Positions 34,710 through 44,927 of a DNA stretch of 64,000 nucleotides are shown in pieces. The stretch covers positions 1 to 64,000 of the forward strand of contig CAMIVR010000012.1 in NCBI GenBank assembly GCA_946402065.1, read 5' to 3'. Under the pieces are notes generated by a model. That model saw only the letters and a list, made by a program, of their open reading frames with translations, was not told where the DNA came from and ran no database searches. This DNA is from an uncultured Brevibacillus sp. (lineage in GTDB: Bacteria; Bacillota; Bacilli; Brevibacillales; Brevibacillaceae). Made by a program: the position numbers and the translations under genes. Each line of letters starts with the position of its first letter. The first letter of the stretch is position 1.

Positions 34710-36329
34710 TTACTCTTCAATGACCTTGCCAGTCAACGCATCGACATAACGATCCTCGACCGGCTGAACAGGCACGTATGCCAATAACGGTGTCGCCGTG
34801 TCTTCTCCCAAATAGGATGGAGCCACGTAGATGGGCCTCATGGCAAGATCGTTCAGATACGCTTGTTTCGCCGCATCTGCCGCAACGACCTGGCTTGCCT
34901 TGGGAAGATTGCCGCCCAGATCCAGCGATTCATTGGTCAGCCCGATCAAATTCCCCGTGCCTGCATCAAAACGCAGCTTCAGTTGACCTGACCGCACCAG
35001 TGTGTCGCGTTGCGCATAGCGGATCAAGAACGTATAAGCCGAACGCTCCCTCTCGTCGATATCCGCTTGCAGCTTCTGCTTGTTCACCCAGTCGGGAAGC
35101 ATCTGTGCAGCGGGCATCCCCTCTTGCTGAAGCTGAACTTCGGAGATGCTTGCGTCCATGTATTTTTCTGCAAAGCGGAGGGCGGACTGCCTGGCCTTGT
35201 CTTTGGACGTGCCGTCAGCTTTGCTTGTTGACAGCTCATTGATTGAAATCGCTTTGATCACGGATGTCTTGGCATCGATGATCACTTTGGCTCGAGGCTG
35301 CGGATTCATTCCGTCCGGGGTCCATGTGTACACGATTTCCCGAACCTGTTTTGTCATCTCACCCTTTATTTCCTTCTCCTCGGTTATTTTCTCCTCTTTG
35401 TAAATCATGTTCTGCACGTCAACCGCAAAGTCTTCTTTGAGCAATTTTTTTACCGCATCGATTGACGACGCGGTCAGCTTCATCCCCTTGCCGCTGATTT
35501 TGCAGGATTCCGCAGGCAGATAATTGTCAACCAGATCGAGTCGCTTGCCGGTTGCGGCATCGATTGCCCCTTTGTACACCGGTACGTAACGCAGGGCGGG
35601 ATTTCCTTTTTCTGCGGCGTTTGGATCGTATACGAGCTTCATTTCCAGTTGCTTGCCATACGCTTGCTTTGCCTGTTCTGCCGTCAGCCCCGGCGTTGCT
35701 TTGGGGAGATTCTTTTTGACCTGATCCTCGCTGGTTTTTCTTTCGATACTGACGATCCGGCCGTTTCCGTCGACATTGACCTTGATCCAGTCCGTTTTTA
35801 GCGGTATCCCTTGCACCTTTTCATAGAAGGTGACACATGCTGTGCGATCCTCTGGATAGGTATGATCGTCTATTGCTACACTTTCATCCATTTGGTAATC
35901 CCCGTGGAACAACGCATTTGCAAAGGCTTTGGCTTTTTCTCTGGCAATTGCCTTGGCTGGCGCTTTGGTTGGCTCAGTTTCGTAGCGAATCGACGCCTTT
36001 ACGAAGTCGCCTGTTTCACTGTCGATTGTGATCGACACGGAGGTAGGCTTGCTTTTGCTGTCGCTGGCTGAATAGGATACCTTCCAGGTCGAATGATTCA
36101 GGGAATTGCCTTCCTGTACGATTGCCCCGCGAAAAATCATTTTTTCGGTTATTCCCAGCGCAGCCAGTACGTCTTCTGCGCTATCCTGGACAAATCCGGG
36201 CATATCACGCGGCGGCTTGGCTGCACTGGCCACCAATGAATGTGATTGCACCGGAGCAGCCATTGCCCAGGCCGGGGATGCGAGCAGGCACATTGCGACG
36301 AAAGGGAGCACGAACGTTTTTTTCTGCAT
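34710..36329 (-). CDS. Exported YcdB/YcdC-type (DUF4901, PepSY-like) protein
   Basis: The 539-residue protein has a clear signal peptide (1-27, VLPFVAMCLLASPAWAMA). Tandem YcdB/YcdC repeats related to PepSY domains follow: conserved pieces such as VSITIDSETGDFVKASIRYE, VNVDGNGRIVSIERK, RAKVIIDAKTSVIKAIS and LKLRFDAGTGNLIGLTNESLD recur, each closing with a YVDALTGKVI-like strand. PepSY modules often inhibit or assist extracellular proteases; the role here is unknown. ATG 36329 has GGAGG nine bases upstream, while the in-frame TTG 36335 is too close. It follows the VWA operon in the same direction but is separated by a hairpin. Confidence 0.8.
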   Translation of the reverse strand: MQKKTFVLPFVAMCLLASPAWAMAAPVQSHSLVASAAKPPRDMPGFVQDSAEDVLAALGITEKMIFRGAIVQEGNSLNHSTWKVSYSASDSKSKPTSVSITIDSETGDFVKASIRYETEPTKAPAKAIAREKAKAFANALFHGDYQMDESVAIDDHTYPEDRTACVTFYEKVQGIPLKTDWIKVNVDGNGRIVSIERKTSEDQVKKNLPKATPGLTAEQAKQAYGKQLEMKLVYDPNAAEKGNPALRYVPVYKGAIDAATGKRLDLVDNYLPAESCKISGKGMKLTASSIDAVKKLLKEDFAVDVQNMIYKEEKITEEKEIKGEMTKQVREIVYTWTPDGMNPQPRAKVIIDAKTSVIKAISINELSTSKADGTSKDKARQSALRFAEKYMDASISEVQLQQEGMPAAQMLPDWVNKQKLQADIDERERSAYTFLIRYAQRDTLVRSGQLKLRFDAGTGNLIGLTNESLDLGGNLPKASQVVAADAAKQAYLNDLAMRPIYVAPSYLGEDTATPLLAYVPVQPVEDRYVDALTGKVIEE

Positions 36330-36365
36330 GGTCAATAACCTCCGAATATTTCGAATGATGATTAT

Positions 36366-36396
36366 GCCCCCCCGCCCTCAGCTTGGGGTGGGGGGC
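36366..36396 (-). terminator. GC-rich hairpin ending the VWA/MoxR operon
   Basis: GCCCCCC pairs with GGGGGGC with further CCC/GGG pairing toward a short loop, a few bases after the stop codon at 36402. There is no strong T-run, so the YcdB-like gene could be partly read through. Confidence 0.5.
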
Positions 36397-36401
36397 TTGT
36401 T

Positions 36402-39266
36402 CTATTTTTGCTTGCGTTTCTTCGCTTCCAGCAAGCGATTGAACGCATCCGACTGGGAGTCAGCTGGAGTCGATGCCGACGCTTTCGCTTGGCTTGAAGT
36501 CGTTGCCGGTCTATCAGCAGACGGCTTGTTCAGGGAATGTTCGTTCGATACAGATGGTTTCCCTGCCATCGTTTGATGAGTCACTGTACGAACCTGACTC
36601 GCTGCCGCACTTCCGTGACTGGCCCGCTCTTTCGAAGCGGCAAGCTGCTGGAACACGCTCGCCGGAGCCGGTCCAGCGGTTGCAACCTTTCGCTGACCGA
36701 ACACGAACTGCTTCATTCGCTGCCACCACATCTCGGGCAGCTGCAGCCGGCGCAGCGCGATATCGAGCGGCCAGAGCAGGGCAGCGAGCAAGAGCAGCCA
36801 CTCAGCGATGGACTGCCGCTCTGACTTTTTCGCAAGCTGTCCGGAAAAGACGGCAGCAGGCTGTGTGATCAGTGCTCCCTCTGCCGTTTGGACCATTTCC
36901 TTGAGGCGCTCTTCACCGTCTTGCCTGATGGCGTATTCCGGTGAGTACGAGATGGTCAGCCCTGCCGTTTGACTGGCGACGATGCTGTCCCCCTGCTTTT
37001 TGAGCACCTGCATCAGGTATGTCCCCGGTTCACCGGCAGCAAATGCGCCGCTCCATTTGCCAGGGGCGGTGGCTTTCAGCGTCACAACCTCTCGCTTCAA
37101 CTGGTCGTTTACGACGACTGCTTCCATCGACTGCGGCATCGGGGCTCCGGCTGGCATCGTCACATCGATCGTCCCCTGCAAACCGTCGAGTCGGGTCTCT
37201 GTTCGCCATTCGCCGTTGTTGACCTGCGGCAGCGTCCAGCTGACGAGATCGCTCCACAGCTTGCTGTTGCCTGCCCAGGCAACCCACTGCGGGGCCCACT
37301 GGCCTTCCAGATCGCTCGTCCAGGCAACGGCCCGGCCCAGTCCGTACTGCCATCTGGCAAGGATCGGATCGGTATCGGCGCTGGTCAAGACCTGCTCAGC
37401 GGTCGTCTTCGGGGTCGTCGCGATGTAGGCGTGAATCGGCGGAACGCCTTGACGGAGAGCAGCCAGATCGCTACCGCCTGACTGTATCGGCACCTGTGGC
37501 TTCTCGACGATAAACGTCCGGCTGGCAAGCGCCGTCTCTTTGCTGAAAATCTGCGGAATCGTCGACGGGTCATTCGCGGCATAGTACCGTCCTTCCCCGA
37601 GCTTGGCGAGATCCTCCAGCAGTGCCGTATCGGCATCGTCACCGACGGCGACAGTCGAGACGGTGATGTTTTCATTCGTCATATTCTTGAGCAATTGCAC
37701 GTAGTCATCGGTTCTGCCGGACTGCCCGTCCGTCAACAAAATCACGTGCTTGCGCTGTGTATTGACACCTTTGATCTGCTGGTACGCCATTTGCAAGGCC
37801 GGGTATATGTCCGTTCCGCCGTCTGCGCGAATCCGCCCGATCTGCTCCTGAATCTCCGGCAAATTCGTCACTGGCTGCGGCGGAACCACTTCCCACGGAC
37901 TGCCGTCAAACGCGATGACGCCGACTTGATCCTTTTCGTTCAGCATTTCCGTGGCGCGGATCGCCGCTTCCCGGGCCAGCGCCATTTTATTGCCCCCGTT
38001 CAGTCCGGAATCCATGCTGCCCGACTTGTCGATGACGAGCATCAGACCGAGCGAAGGCAGCTTTTCTTTGCCTCGCAAATCCATGTAGACAGGCAACGCT
38101 TCTTCGATCGGCGTCTTGAACCAGCCGCCCATGCCAAAGCTGTTTTTCCCGCCCGTCATGATCAGCCCGAGCCCCAAGTCCGAGACGGCGGTACGGATGC
38201 GTTCCATATCCGCTTGCTTCAACTGCATGGCCTCGACGTCGGCAAGAACAATGGAAGCGTACTGCTTGTAGCCTTCCAGTTCTTTCGGAAGCAGCTCGGG
38301 CGGTTTGCGCTCCACTGTGACGCTGCCCGCTTGCAGGGCGTTGACCAGATTGGTCGCAGCGCCCTGGTGTCCTTCGACGATGAGCACTTTCGGGGTGCCG
38401 TCGACGACCGTGTAGGCAAATGCCTGGTTGTTTACCTGCGTGGAATCGCGGTCGGCAAAAACCTCCACGCGATAGCGGTGAAAGCCTTCCTGCCTGGAGA
38501 CTTCCGGAAAGACGAAGCGATTTTTGCCTTTCTCTAATTGCACCGCTTGCTTGCCGACCTCCTGGTTGCCCTCGTACAAGCGCAATGTCGCGTGCGTCGC
38601 CACGGTGCTCTCGACTTCCGCCTTGATTTCAAACGCTTCGCCCAAATACAGGTGGTCGGGGATTTGCACCGACGACAGGACGACTTCATCAGCTTGCGGC
38701 TGCTGCAGCGATACCGCTTCAAAGGCAATGCCCCGCTCCTTGGCCAGGGCGATCTCCGTCAGTGCATCGCCGTGGGTGGCGAGCCCGTCGGAGAGCAAGA
38801 CGATTTTGCCGCGTGCCGTACTGGGTATCATCCCGGCGGCGAGACGAATGCCTTCAGCCAAATTGGTCGCATGCGGCCCGACATCGACGCCGAGCTGGGT
38901 TACATCCGTTCTCGTCGTGATCGGCTGCTCTACCCCGGCTGTCTGCCCGACGGAAACGATCCCGTACTGGTCGATCGGCTGTTTGTGATTGACTGCGTCC
39001 TGTAAAAACACAGGGATTCTGCTGTCCGCCTTCATCGAAGCGGAACGGTCGACGACAAAAATGACCGTCTCGGCGCGAACCGGTGTGACGAGCTGTGTCC
39101 CGGCGAGTGCGAGAATCAAAAGCATGAACAGAACTGTCCGCATGCCGGCGACCAGCGCCCGCCGCTTGAATGGCATCGCGGATTTGGCCCGCCACCAATG
39201 GATGATGAGGAATGCAGCCGGGACGAACAAAAGCAGATAAAAGGGATGGAGGAAATTAATACCCAC
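36402..39266 (-). CDS. Large membrane protein with two von Willebrand A domains
   Basis: The 954-residue protein has two N-terminal transmembrane helices (about 8-25 and 40-62). A first VWA domain has MIDAS Asp73-x-Ser75-x-Ser77 (VVDRSASM). A glutamine-amidotransferase-like region follows (VLIVEGHQGAATN to GLIMTGGKNSFGMGG), then a second VWA domain with MIDAS VIDKSGSM (near residue 410). A beta-rich segment, a third transmembrane helix near 810-830 and a Ser/Ala/Thr-rich tail complete it. VWA domains bind metal and partner proteins. GTG 39266 has GGAGG ten bases upstream and overlaps the previous gene by 11 bases, so the two are coupled. Confidence 0.8.
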   Translation of the reverse strand: MGINFLHPFYLLLFVPAAFLIIHWWRAKSAMPFKRRALVAGMRTVLFMLLILALAGTQLVTPVRAETVIFVVDRSASMKADSRIPVFLQDAVNHKQPIDQYGIVSVGQTAGVEQPITTRTDVTQLGVDVGPHATNLAEGIRLAAGMIPSTARGKIVLLSDGLATHGDALTEIALAKERGIAFEAVSLQQPQADEVVLSSVQIPDHLYLGEAFEIKAEVESTVATHATLRLYEGNQEVGKQAVQLEKGKNRFVFPEVSRQEGFHRYRVEVFADRDSTQVNNQAFAYTVVDGTPKVLIVEGHQGAATNLVNALQAGSVTVERKPPELLPKELEGYKQYASIVLADVEAMQLKQADMERIRTAVSDLGLGLIMTGGKNSFGMGGWFKTPIEEALPVYMDLRGKEKLPSLGLMLVIDKSGSMDSGLNGGNKMALAREAAIRATEMLNEKDQVGVIAFDGSPWEVVPPQPVTNLPEIQEQIGRIRADGGTDIYPALQMAYQQIKGVNTQRKHVILLTDGQSGRTDDYVQLLKNMTNENITVSTVAVGDDADTALLEDLAKLGEGRYYAANDPSTIPQIFSKETALASRTFIVEKPQVPIQSGGSDLAALRQGVPPIHAYIATTPKTTAEQVLTSADTDPILARWQYGLGRAVAWTSDLEGQWAPQWVAWAGNSKLWSDLVSWTLPQVNNGEWRTETRLDGLQGTIDVTMPAGAPMPQSMEAVVVNDQLKREVVTLKATAPGKWSGAFAAGEPGTYLMQVLKKQGDSIVASQTAGLTISYSPEYAIRQDGEERLKEMVQTAEGALITQPAAVFSGQLAKKSERQSIAEWLLLLAALLWPLDIALRRLQLPEMWWQRMKQFVFGQRKVATAGPAPASVFQQLAASKERASHGSAAASQVRTVTHQTMAGKPSVSNEHSLNKPSADRPATTSSQAKASASTPADSQSDAFNRLLEAKKRKQK

Positions 39267-41160
39267 GCTGATACACCCTCCATTCCGCAAACAGGATGAG
39301 CAGGGCCAACAGTACGAACCAGGTCGTGAACTCCTGGTAGCCTAATGGACTGGCCTGCTGATTCGGCGTCACCCCTGCTGGCTGCTCATGCTCTTTAGCT
39401 GACTGTCCGTTTTCTGTGCCGTGCTGGTTACCCCCGCCTGCCGCGTAGATGGTGTGCGGCGCGATGGCGGACTCCGCCTCCCGCATCTGTACCGGAAACA
39501 TCCGCTTGACGGTTTGCCCGGCCTGATTTTCATTCAGGACGAACAAGCCCGTCTGCTCGGGCAGCTGATAGACGAACGAGCTGCCAGCAGCCGTTACTTG
39601 CTGCACCGTGCCGTCCGGCAACGTTAGCGTGCGTTGTCCGGCACCCGGGGTCAGCGGGATCGTCATCGGCTCACCAGGATAGCCTGTGCCGATCGGAAGC
39701 GATTTCGCCGGCGAAAGCCAGGTCAGTGCATTCTGCATAAAGATCGGAAACGCGGGCCGCAGCGGGAAGTCCGACTGGTGCAAATCAAAAGCGACAATGA
39801 CGACACGGCTGGCACCGATCGTACCGGAGTAAATCAGCGGGTCATCGCCGCTTTTGAGCAAGCGCTTCATTCCGGGCAGCTCGCCGAGACGTGCGACTTT
39901 CGCCACATGGACGTCTTTCACGTCAACGTACTGCATCAACGGATCCGCCTTTTCCACGAGCTCCAGGCGTCCGCCAGCCTCGACCAGCCCTTTGTAAGGC
40001 AGCCAGTCTGTGGCACGGTTCGGTGCAATGAGCAGCACGTTTCCCTCCGGCAGCTTGTCGGGCACTACGCCGTCAAACACCCACAAGTCGGCGGGCTTTG
40101 CTCCTGGCTTTGGCAGTGTATTCATATTCTCTACTTGCAAATTGCCACCGAGCTTCAGCACTTCGTGAAGAAAGCGATTGCCCTGTGGCGCGACGAGCAC
40201 GGCACGCGTCTGTGCTGCTGCAAACGGCACACTCCACAAGCGGTTGTCATCGTCCAGGGCGTCGCCCGGCACTTCCAGAACTGCTTCATACGCAGCGCTT
40301 GGCGGAAGCGCAGCAAGCTGAATCGTCTTGCTCTCCCCGGCACCGACGGTAAAGCTGGCCGCATCGAGCAATCGCCTGTTCAGATCGTAAACGACCAGCT
40401 TGCCCGTTCTGCTCCGGACGCCGTGATTGTCGATCCGGACCAGACCGGACATACCGGCTTCGGTCTGCTCGGTGACAAACGTGCCCAGGGCGACATTTTC
40501 TTTCGTCACGCCGACCTGCACGAATTGAAATGTCCGCGGGTCAAGCGAGCGCAGCTGTGTATCCGGGATTGTGTCCGAGCCGCCATCGCCGATCCAGACA
40601 ATCCCACTGTCCGGTTCTGTCGCAGCGATAGCCTGGGCGAGTGACAGCGTCGTCGCCATATCTGCCGTTCCCTGACGGACATGGATCGCGGACAACGCTT
40701 TCTGCAAATCCTCTCGTTCGCTGCTTTTGGCGATGAGTACTTTCGGCTCTCTGCCGGCTTCGATCAACGTCATGGTCTGATCGCCGCGCAAATGCTCAAT
40801 CAGCTTCTCCGCTTCCGCCTTGGCCAGGTCAAAGCGCGTGCTGTCGCCTTCCTTTGCCTGCATGCTGCCGGAGGAATCGATCACCATCACGGTATGGGTG
40901 GTCGCCGTCCCTTGCGTCGGCAGCGCCGGCTGAAGCAGTGCGAGCACGAGCAGCGCTGCTGCCAGCAATTGCAAAATCAGCAGCAGGTTGCGCTTCAGCT
41001 TTTGAAACGGTCGACTCGCTTCGAGATTGGCCAGCATCTGCTGCCACAATAAAATGCTTGCCACATCGCGGTCTTCATACTTCCGCTTGAGGAGGTACAA
41101 CAACAGGATCACAGGGATTATCAGAGCGACCCATAGATAGTGAAGTGCCATCCACTGCAT
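39256..41160 (-). CDS. BatA-type membrane protein with VWA domain
   Basis: The 634-residue protein has the BatA N-terminal arrangement: two transmembrane helices (about 8-24 and 58-77) around a basic loop, then a VWA domain with MIDAS Asp95-x-Ser97-x-Ser99 (VMVIDSSGSM). A beta-rich middle and a glutamine-amidotransferase-like region (LWVFDGVVPDKLPEGNVLLIAP) follow, and a final transmembrane helix lies near 610-628. In Bacteroidetes, Bat proteins work with MoxR ATPases; the same set occurs here. ATG 41160 follows AAAGGAGGAG. It is the penultimate gene of the operon. Confidence 0.82.
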   Translation of the reverse strand: MQWMALHYLWVALIIPVILLLYLLKRKYEDRDVASILLWQQMLANLEASRPFQKLKRNLLLILQLLAAALLVLALLQPALPTQGTATTHTVMVIDSSGSMQAKEGDSTRFDLAKAEAEKLIEHLRGDQTMTLIEAGREPKVLIAKSSEREDLQKALSAIHVRQGTADMATTLSLAQAIAATEPDSGIVWIGDGGSDTIPDTQLRSLDPRTFQFVQVGVTKENVALGTFVTEQTEAGMSGLVRIDNHGVRSRTGKLVVYDLNRRLLDAASFTVGAGESKTIQLAALPPSAAYEAVLEVPGDALDDDNRLWSVPFAAAQTRAVLVAPQGNRFLHEVLKLGGNLQVENMNTLPKPGAKPADLWVFDGVVPDKLPEGNVLLIAPNRATDWLPYKGLVEAGGRLELVEKADPLMQYVDVKDVHVAKVARLGELPGMKRLLKSGDDPLIYSGTIGASRVVIVAFDLHQSDFPLRPAFPIFMQNALTWLSPAKSLPIGTGYPGEPMTIPLTPGAGQRTLTLPDGTVQQVTAAGSSFVYQLPEQTGLFVLNENQAGQTVKRMFPVQMREAESAIAPHTIYAAGGGNQHGTENGQSAKEHEQPAGVTPNQQASPLGYQEFTTWFVLLALLILFAEWRVYQRGY

Positions 41161-41175
41161 GTGTTCTCTCCTCCT

Positions 41176-42063
41176 TTACCGGATGATTCCGCGCTGCTTC
41201 AGGACGTGAAAGAGAATCTCTTCCAACGGCTGCTCGGGCGATACGTCGACATAGCCGATGCCGCGGCCAAACGCATACGCCGCCAGCTGCTGGCGATACG
41301 CTTCGACCGACCGCCGATACGCGGCCAATAGCTGCGGCGAAAACGAAATTTCTTTGTGCCGCTCCGTTTCGCTGTCAATCAATCGCAAACCGCCTTCGTA
41401 TCGCGGATCACGCTCTTCGGCGGTCATGAGCTGGATCAGATGCACTTCCTGTCTGGCAGCCTGGAGAAAATTAATTCCCTGCTCGTACCCGTCTTCGTAG
41501 AGAAAATCGGAGAATATCAGGGAGACCCCCGGCTTTCCCTGCACAGCCTGGCCTGAGCGAAGCGCCTGGTTGATCGCCCCGGGGCCGCCGCAGCCAAGCG
41601 ACTGCAAAAACGCAAACAGCTGCCGGACTTTGCCTTTTCCGTGCAGCGACCGGAGCGAAGCCCGCACCGAATCGTTGAAAGCATAAACCGAGACGTAGTC
41701 AAAATGATGCAGGGACAGGTAGCCGACAGCGGCAGCGAGCTGAACGGCCCGGAGAAATTTGCTCGGTTCGCCGTATGACATCGACGTGCTGCAGTCGATG
41801 TAGAGCGAAATATGCAGCTCCTGCTCGTCGAGAAATTTTTTCAAAAACAGCTTGCCTGATCTGGCGTAAGCATTCCAGTCGAGCTGGCGGAGATCGTCGC
41901 CTGGCGTGTACGGGCGGTAGTCGGCGAATTCGATCGAACTGCCCGTACTGCGCGACCGCCGTTTGCCCGTCTGTGTCCCTCGCGCCATCCGGCTGCTCGC
42001 GACCTGCATCCGTTCGATCCGGCGCAGCAGCTCGGGATCAAGCAAGCGTTCCTCGCCGCTCAT
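41176..42063 (-). CDS. DUF58 domain protein
   Basis: The 295-residue protein carries the DUF58 signature SSIEFADYRPYTPGDDLRQLDWNAYARS (residues 42-70) and a degenerate VWA-like fold afterwards (LYIDCSTSM, near residue 92). DUF58 proteins are nearly always encoded beside a MoxR ATPase and are thought to be its adaptor or substrate. The start codon overlaps the MoxR stop by four bases (42060-42063), giving tight coupling. No membrane segment is present, so it is probably cytoplasmic. Confidence 0.88.
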   Translation of the reverse strand: MSGEERLLDPELLRRIERMQVASSRMARGTQTGKRRSRSTGSSIEFADYRPYTPGDDLRQLDWNAYARSGKLFLKKFLDEQELHISLYIDCSTSMSYGEPSKFLRAVQLAAAVGYLSLHHFDYVSVYAFNDSVRASLRSLHGKGKVRQLFAFLQSLGCGGPGAINQALRSGQAVQGKPGVSLIFSDFLYEDGYEQGINFLQAARQEVHLIQLMTAEERDPRYEGGLRLIDSETERHKEISFSPQLLAAYRRSVEAYRQQLAAYAFGRGIGYVDVSPEQPLEEILFHVLKQRGIIR

Positions 42064-43046
42064 CGCCGCTCCTTCGCCAGCGAATCCAGCACCTCGCGGA
42101 CAACTGCATCAGGATGGATGCCGTTGGCTTCTCCCTCAAAGTTTAAAAAGACGCGATGTCTGAGCGTCGGCAAAGCCACAGCGTCGATATCCTCATACGC
42201 GCAATTGAACCGTCCGGCCAGCAACGCCCGCACCTTGGCAGCGGCAATCATCGCCTGTACGCCGCGCGGCCCGGCTCCGGCCTTGACGTACTTGCTGACG
42301 GCTTCACATGCGGTCTCTGTGGGATGGGTCGCCAGAAGCAGTTTGACCGCATAGGCGAGCACGTCGTCAGCGACGAGAATTTCCCTGGCCATTTGCTGGA
42401 CTGATTCGATCAGACTCCCGGATGCGACTTTTTCTACGGTGCCTTCATAGACGCTCGTCGTCCGCAGCACAATCTCGCGCAGCTCGTCTTCCGTCGGAAA
42501 CGGCACGTCGATTTTGACCAAAAAGCGGTCCAGCTGCGCCTCAGGTAGCGGATATGTGCCCTCATATTCAAACGGGTTTTGCGTCGCCAGGACAAAAAAC
42601 GGCTCCGGCAGCGGTCGGGTAACGCCACCGACGGAGACCGTATGCTCCTGCATTGCTTCCAGCAAAGCACTTTGCGTTTTGGGTGTCGCCCGGTTGATCT
42701 CGTCGGCGAGCACGACATGGGCAAAAATCGGACCGGGCTGAAACTGAAAGTGCTGTTTGCCAGCTTCATCAACTCGCAGCAAATTCGTTCCGGTAATATC
42801 GGACGGCATCAGGTCAGGCGTGAACTGGATGCGTTGAAACGACAGCTCGCACGCTTGTGCCAGCGTCTTGACCAGCAGCGTCTTGCCCAAGCCCGGCACC
42901 CCTTCCAGCAGGACGTGCCCTCCGCAAAAGACAGCCCACAGCATTTGCTCGATGACGTCGCGCTGTCCGACCATGACCTTGCCGATTTCTGCTCTCACCC
43001 GTTCGATCTGCTGCAGATATTCGTCCAGCTTTTCTGTTACTGGCAT
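42060..43046 (-). CDS. MoxR-family AAA+ ATPase
   Basis: The 328-residue ATPase shows Walker A GVPGLGKT (near residue 43), Walker B VVLADEINRATPK (near 105), sensor 1 FFVLATQNPFEYEGTYPLPEAQLDRF and the lid domain after residue 220. MoxR proteins act as chaperones that activate or remodel VWA-containing partners. ATG 43046 follows AGAGGAG; an in-frame start three codons earlier has no better site. It is central in an operon with DUF58 and VWA genes, the standard context for this family. Confidence 0.93.
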   Translation of the reverse strand: MPVTEKLDEYLQQIERVRAEIGKVMVGQRDVIEQMLWAVFCGGHVLLEGVPGLGKTLLVKTLAQACELSFQRIQFTPDLMPSDITGTNLLRVDEAGKQHFQFQPGPIFAHVVLADEINRATPKTQSALLEAMQEHTVSVGGVTRPLPEPFFVLATQNPFEYEGTYPLPEAQLDRFLVKIDVPFPTEDELREIVLRTTSVYEGTVEKVASGSLIESVQQMAREILVADDVLAYAVKLLLATHPTETACEAVSKYVKAGAGPRGVQAMIAAAKVRALLAGRFNCAYEDIDAVALPTLRHRVFLNFEGEANGIHPDAVVREVLDSLAKERR

Positions 43047-43124
43047 TGTTCGCACTCCTCTCTCTTTATGTTCCTCTCAAGCATCTCGATGAAAAGCTGT
43101 GAGGGGGACGATCTATTTCCGGCC

Positions 43125-44888
43125 TCATGGCTCGATATTTTGGAAGTAATCTTTTACGATTGCTTTATAGTCGCCGGGAATCGTGCTTCGCTCCATGCTT
43201 TCGCGGCTATACTGCGCATATTGCTGATACACCTCTTTATACGGACGGGCTACGCCGGAGGAGACTTGCGTCGTGCTGCTCTGCCTCGTCTCGTCGGGAC
43301 CTTCGCCAAGCGGGCCGCCGACGGTTTCCACAGGGCCTCCCTGTCCGTCAATCCGTTCGGACGGAACCGTCACCAGTTCGTGGGAACCGTCTCCCAGGCC
43401 GGCGCCTGCTCCTTTTCCGCCCGTTCCGAAGCCCCCATTGCCAGAACCGTTGCCAGAGCCATTGCCCGAGCCGTTGCCCCCGACGTTTCCGGACCCATTT
43501 CCGGAGCCATTGCCGCCAGCGTTGCCGGAGCCATTGCCATTAGCAGCCCCATTCCCTTGGGAAGCATTTGCGCCAGCACTGCCGCCATTGTTGTTTCCGC
43601 CTGCGCCAGTATTGCTCCCGCCGCCAGCCCCGCTCGCCGTTCCGCCCGCTTGACCTGCACCTGCTGAAGCACTGCCGGCTCCCGCACCACCTGCTTGGGC
43701 AACTGTATTACCCTGTATTTGCGATGCCGTAGCGAGCGTCATCTGCGCTTGTCCCAGCGCCTGTCTCGACTGCGCCATTTGGGCAATCATCGCTTCCGCT
43801 TGGGCCGTCTGCTGCAGAACGGGCATTAAGCCAGTTTGCAACTGCTCCATGGATGCCGCCGTATCGCCTTTTGCCATCGCTTCAGCAGCAGCCTGCAACG
43901 CGTCGGCCATCTGCCTGGCCTCTTGCGAATTGGCTGCTTGTGCTGCCTTTTGGCCCTGCTCCGCTGCCGCCTTGAGCTGATCGGCGAGTGCTTGTTTTTG
44001 CTCTGGCGACAATTTTTCCACGTCCTTGGCAATTTGCGCCATCGCCTGCTGCAGCGCCTCCTGATCCATTTTTTGCATCGCTGCCAGCGCTTGCTGCAGC
44101 TTGGACTGCCCTGCCAGCGCTTGCTGCATCTGCTTCAGCGCATCCAGCCGGGCTTGCTCCTGCTGGCTCAGCTGCTGCATCAGCATTTCCGTCTCCTGCA
44201 GCGCATTCAACTGCTCAAGCGGATCTTCGGCCTGCTGCAGATTCAGCTTCAACTGCTCGTACATCTCGGCAAGCTTATTTTTTTGCTCAGCGTTGAGCGC
44301 TTCATTTTCCGCCGCCTGCTTTTCCGCCTCGGCAAGTTGCTCGGCCGCGCTGTTGACGGCTTCTTGCTGCAAGGCTTGCTGCCGCGACCCTTCATCGAGC
44401 GGATTGGCCACCAAGAGCAGCGCCATCCACAGCACGGCCAGACCTGGCAGCACATACCTGTCTCGTCTGCCGAGCTGCCACACCTGGATACTGGCAAGCA
44501 CCTGCGGCAATGCCTTTTCCAGGCGCTGGATGGCATCTTCTCGCTGCATCCGGGCAATCACCGAAGCATTGCCGCTGTAGTCGAGCGCTGTTCTGACCCG
44601 CTCGGCCAGCCCGTTGCGGTCCGCTACTGCTGCTGCCGTCCGTTCGTTCGGACGATGCATGAAGGCATGAACCAGGCCTGCCAACAGCGCAGCCAGCAGC
44701 AGTGCCGCAGATATTTCCCGATAGTACAGCGTAAGCGGCAGGAACCGGGCGATGATCAGCAGCGCTCCGCCGATACTGAGTCCCCCCAGCAGACAGATCA
44801 GTTCTGAGCGAATGATCGTCTGGATGAACAGCCGTTTGCGAATGGGCTCAAGCAGCGCCTGAAGCCGATCTTCTTTTGGTGCGAACAC
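43125..44888 (-). CDS. Gln/Ala-rich coiled-coil membrane protein with Gly/Asn/Ser low-complexity region
   Basis: The 587-residue protein starts with two transmembrane helices (about 25-48 and 55-75), has a third near 145-162, and continues as a long Gln/Ala/Glu/Leu coiled coil (about 165-380). A Gly/Ser/Asn/Ala tract (about 395-480) and a conserved-looking tail YKEVYQQYAQYSRESMERSTIPGDYKAIVKDYF (near 545-585) follow. It resembles DUF4175-like proteins found beside MoxR/VWA genes. The coiled coil may span the envelope. GTG 44888 follows GGAGGTGAGG. The low-complexity DNA could be prone to slippage. Confidence 0.72.
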   Translation of the reverse strand: MFAPKEDRLQALLEPIRKRLFIQTIIRSELICLLGGLSIGGALLIIARFLPLTLYYREISAALLLAALLAGLVHAFMHRPNERTAAAVADRNGLAERVRTALDYSGNASVIARMQREDAIQRLEKALPQVLASIQVWQLGRRDRYVLPGLAVLWMALLLVANPLDEGSRQQALQQEAVNSAAEQLAEAEKQAAENEALNAEQKNKLAEMYEQLKLNLQQAEDPLEQLNALQETEMLMQQLSQQEQARLDALKQMQQALAGQSKLQQALAAMQKMDQEALQQAMAQIAKDVEKLSPEQKQALADQLKAAAEQGQKAAQAANSQEARQMADALQAAAEAMAKGDTAASMEQLQTGLMPVLQQTAQAEAMIAQMAQSRQALGQAQMTLATASQIQGNTVAQAGGAGAGSASAGAGQAGGTASGAGGGSNTGAGGNNNGGSAGANASQGNGAANGNGSGNAGGNGSGNGSGNVGGNGSGNGSGNGSGNGGFGTGGKGAGAGLGDGSHELVTVPSERIDGQGGPVETVGGPLGEGPDETRQSSTTQVSSGVARPYKEVYQQYAQYSRESMERSTIPGDYKAIVKDYFQNIEP

Positions 44889-44927
44889 GCAACCTCACCT
44901 CCGCTTTAAGCTTGAACCATGCCCGGT

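Noticed and set aside
43836-44807. 323-codon Leu-rich plus-strand frame
   Set aside because: It mirrors the Gln/Ala-rich coiled-coil gene on the other strand; Gln codons read as Leu/Cys in antisense.
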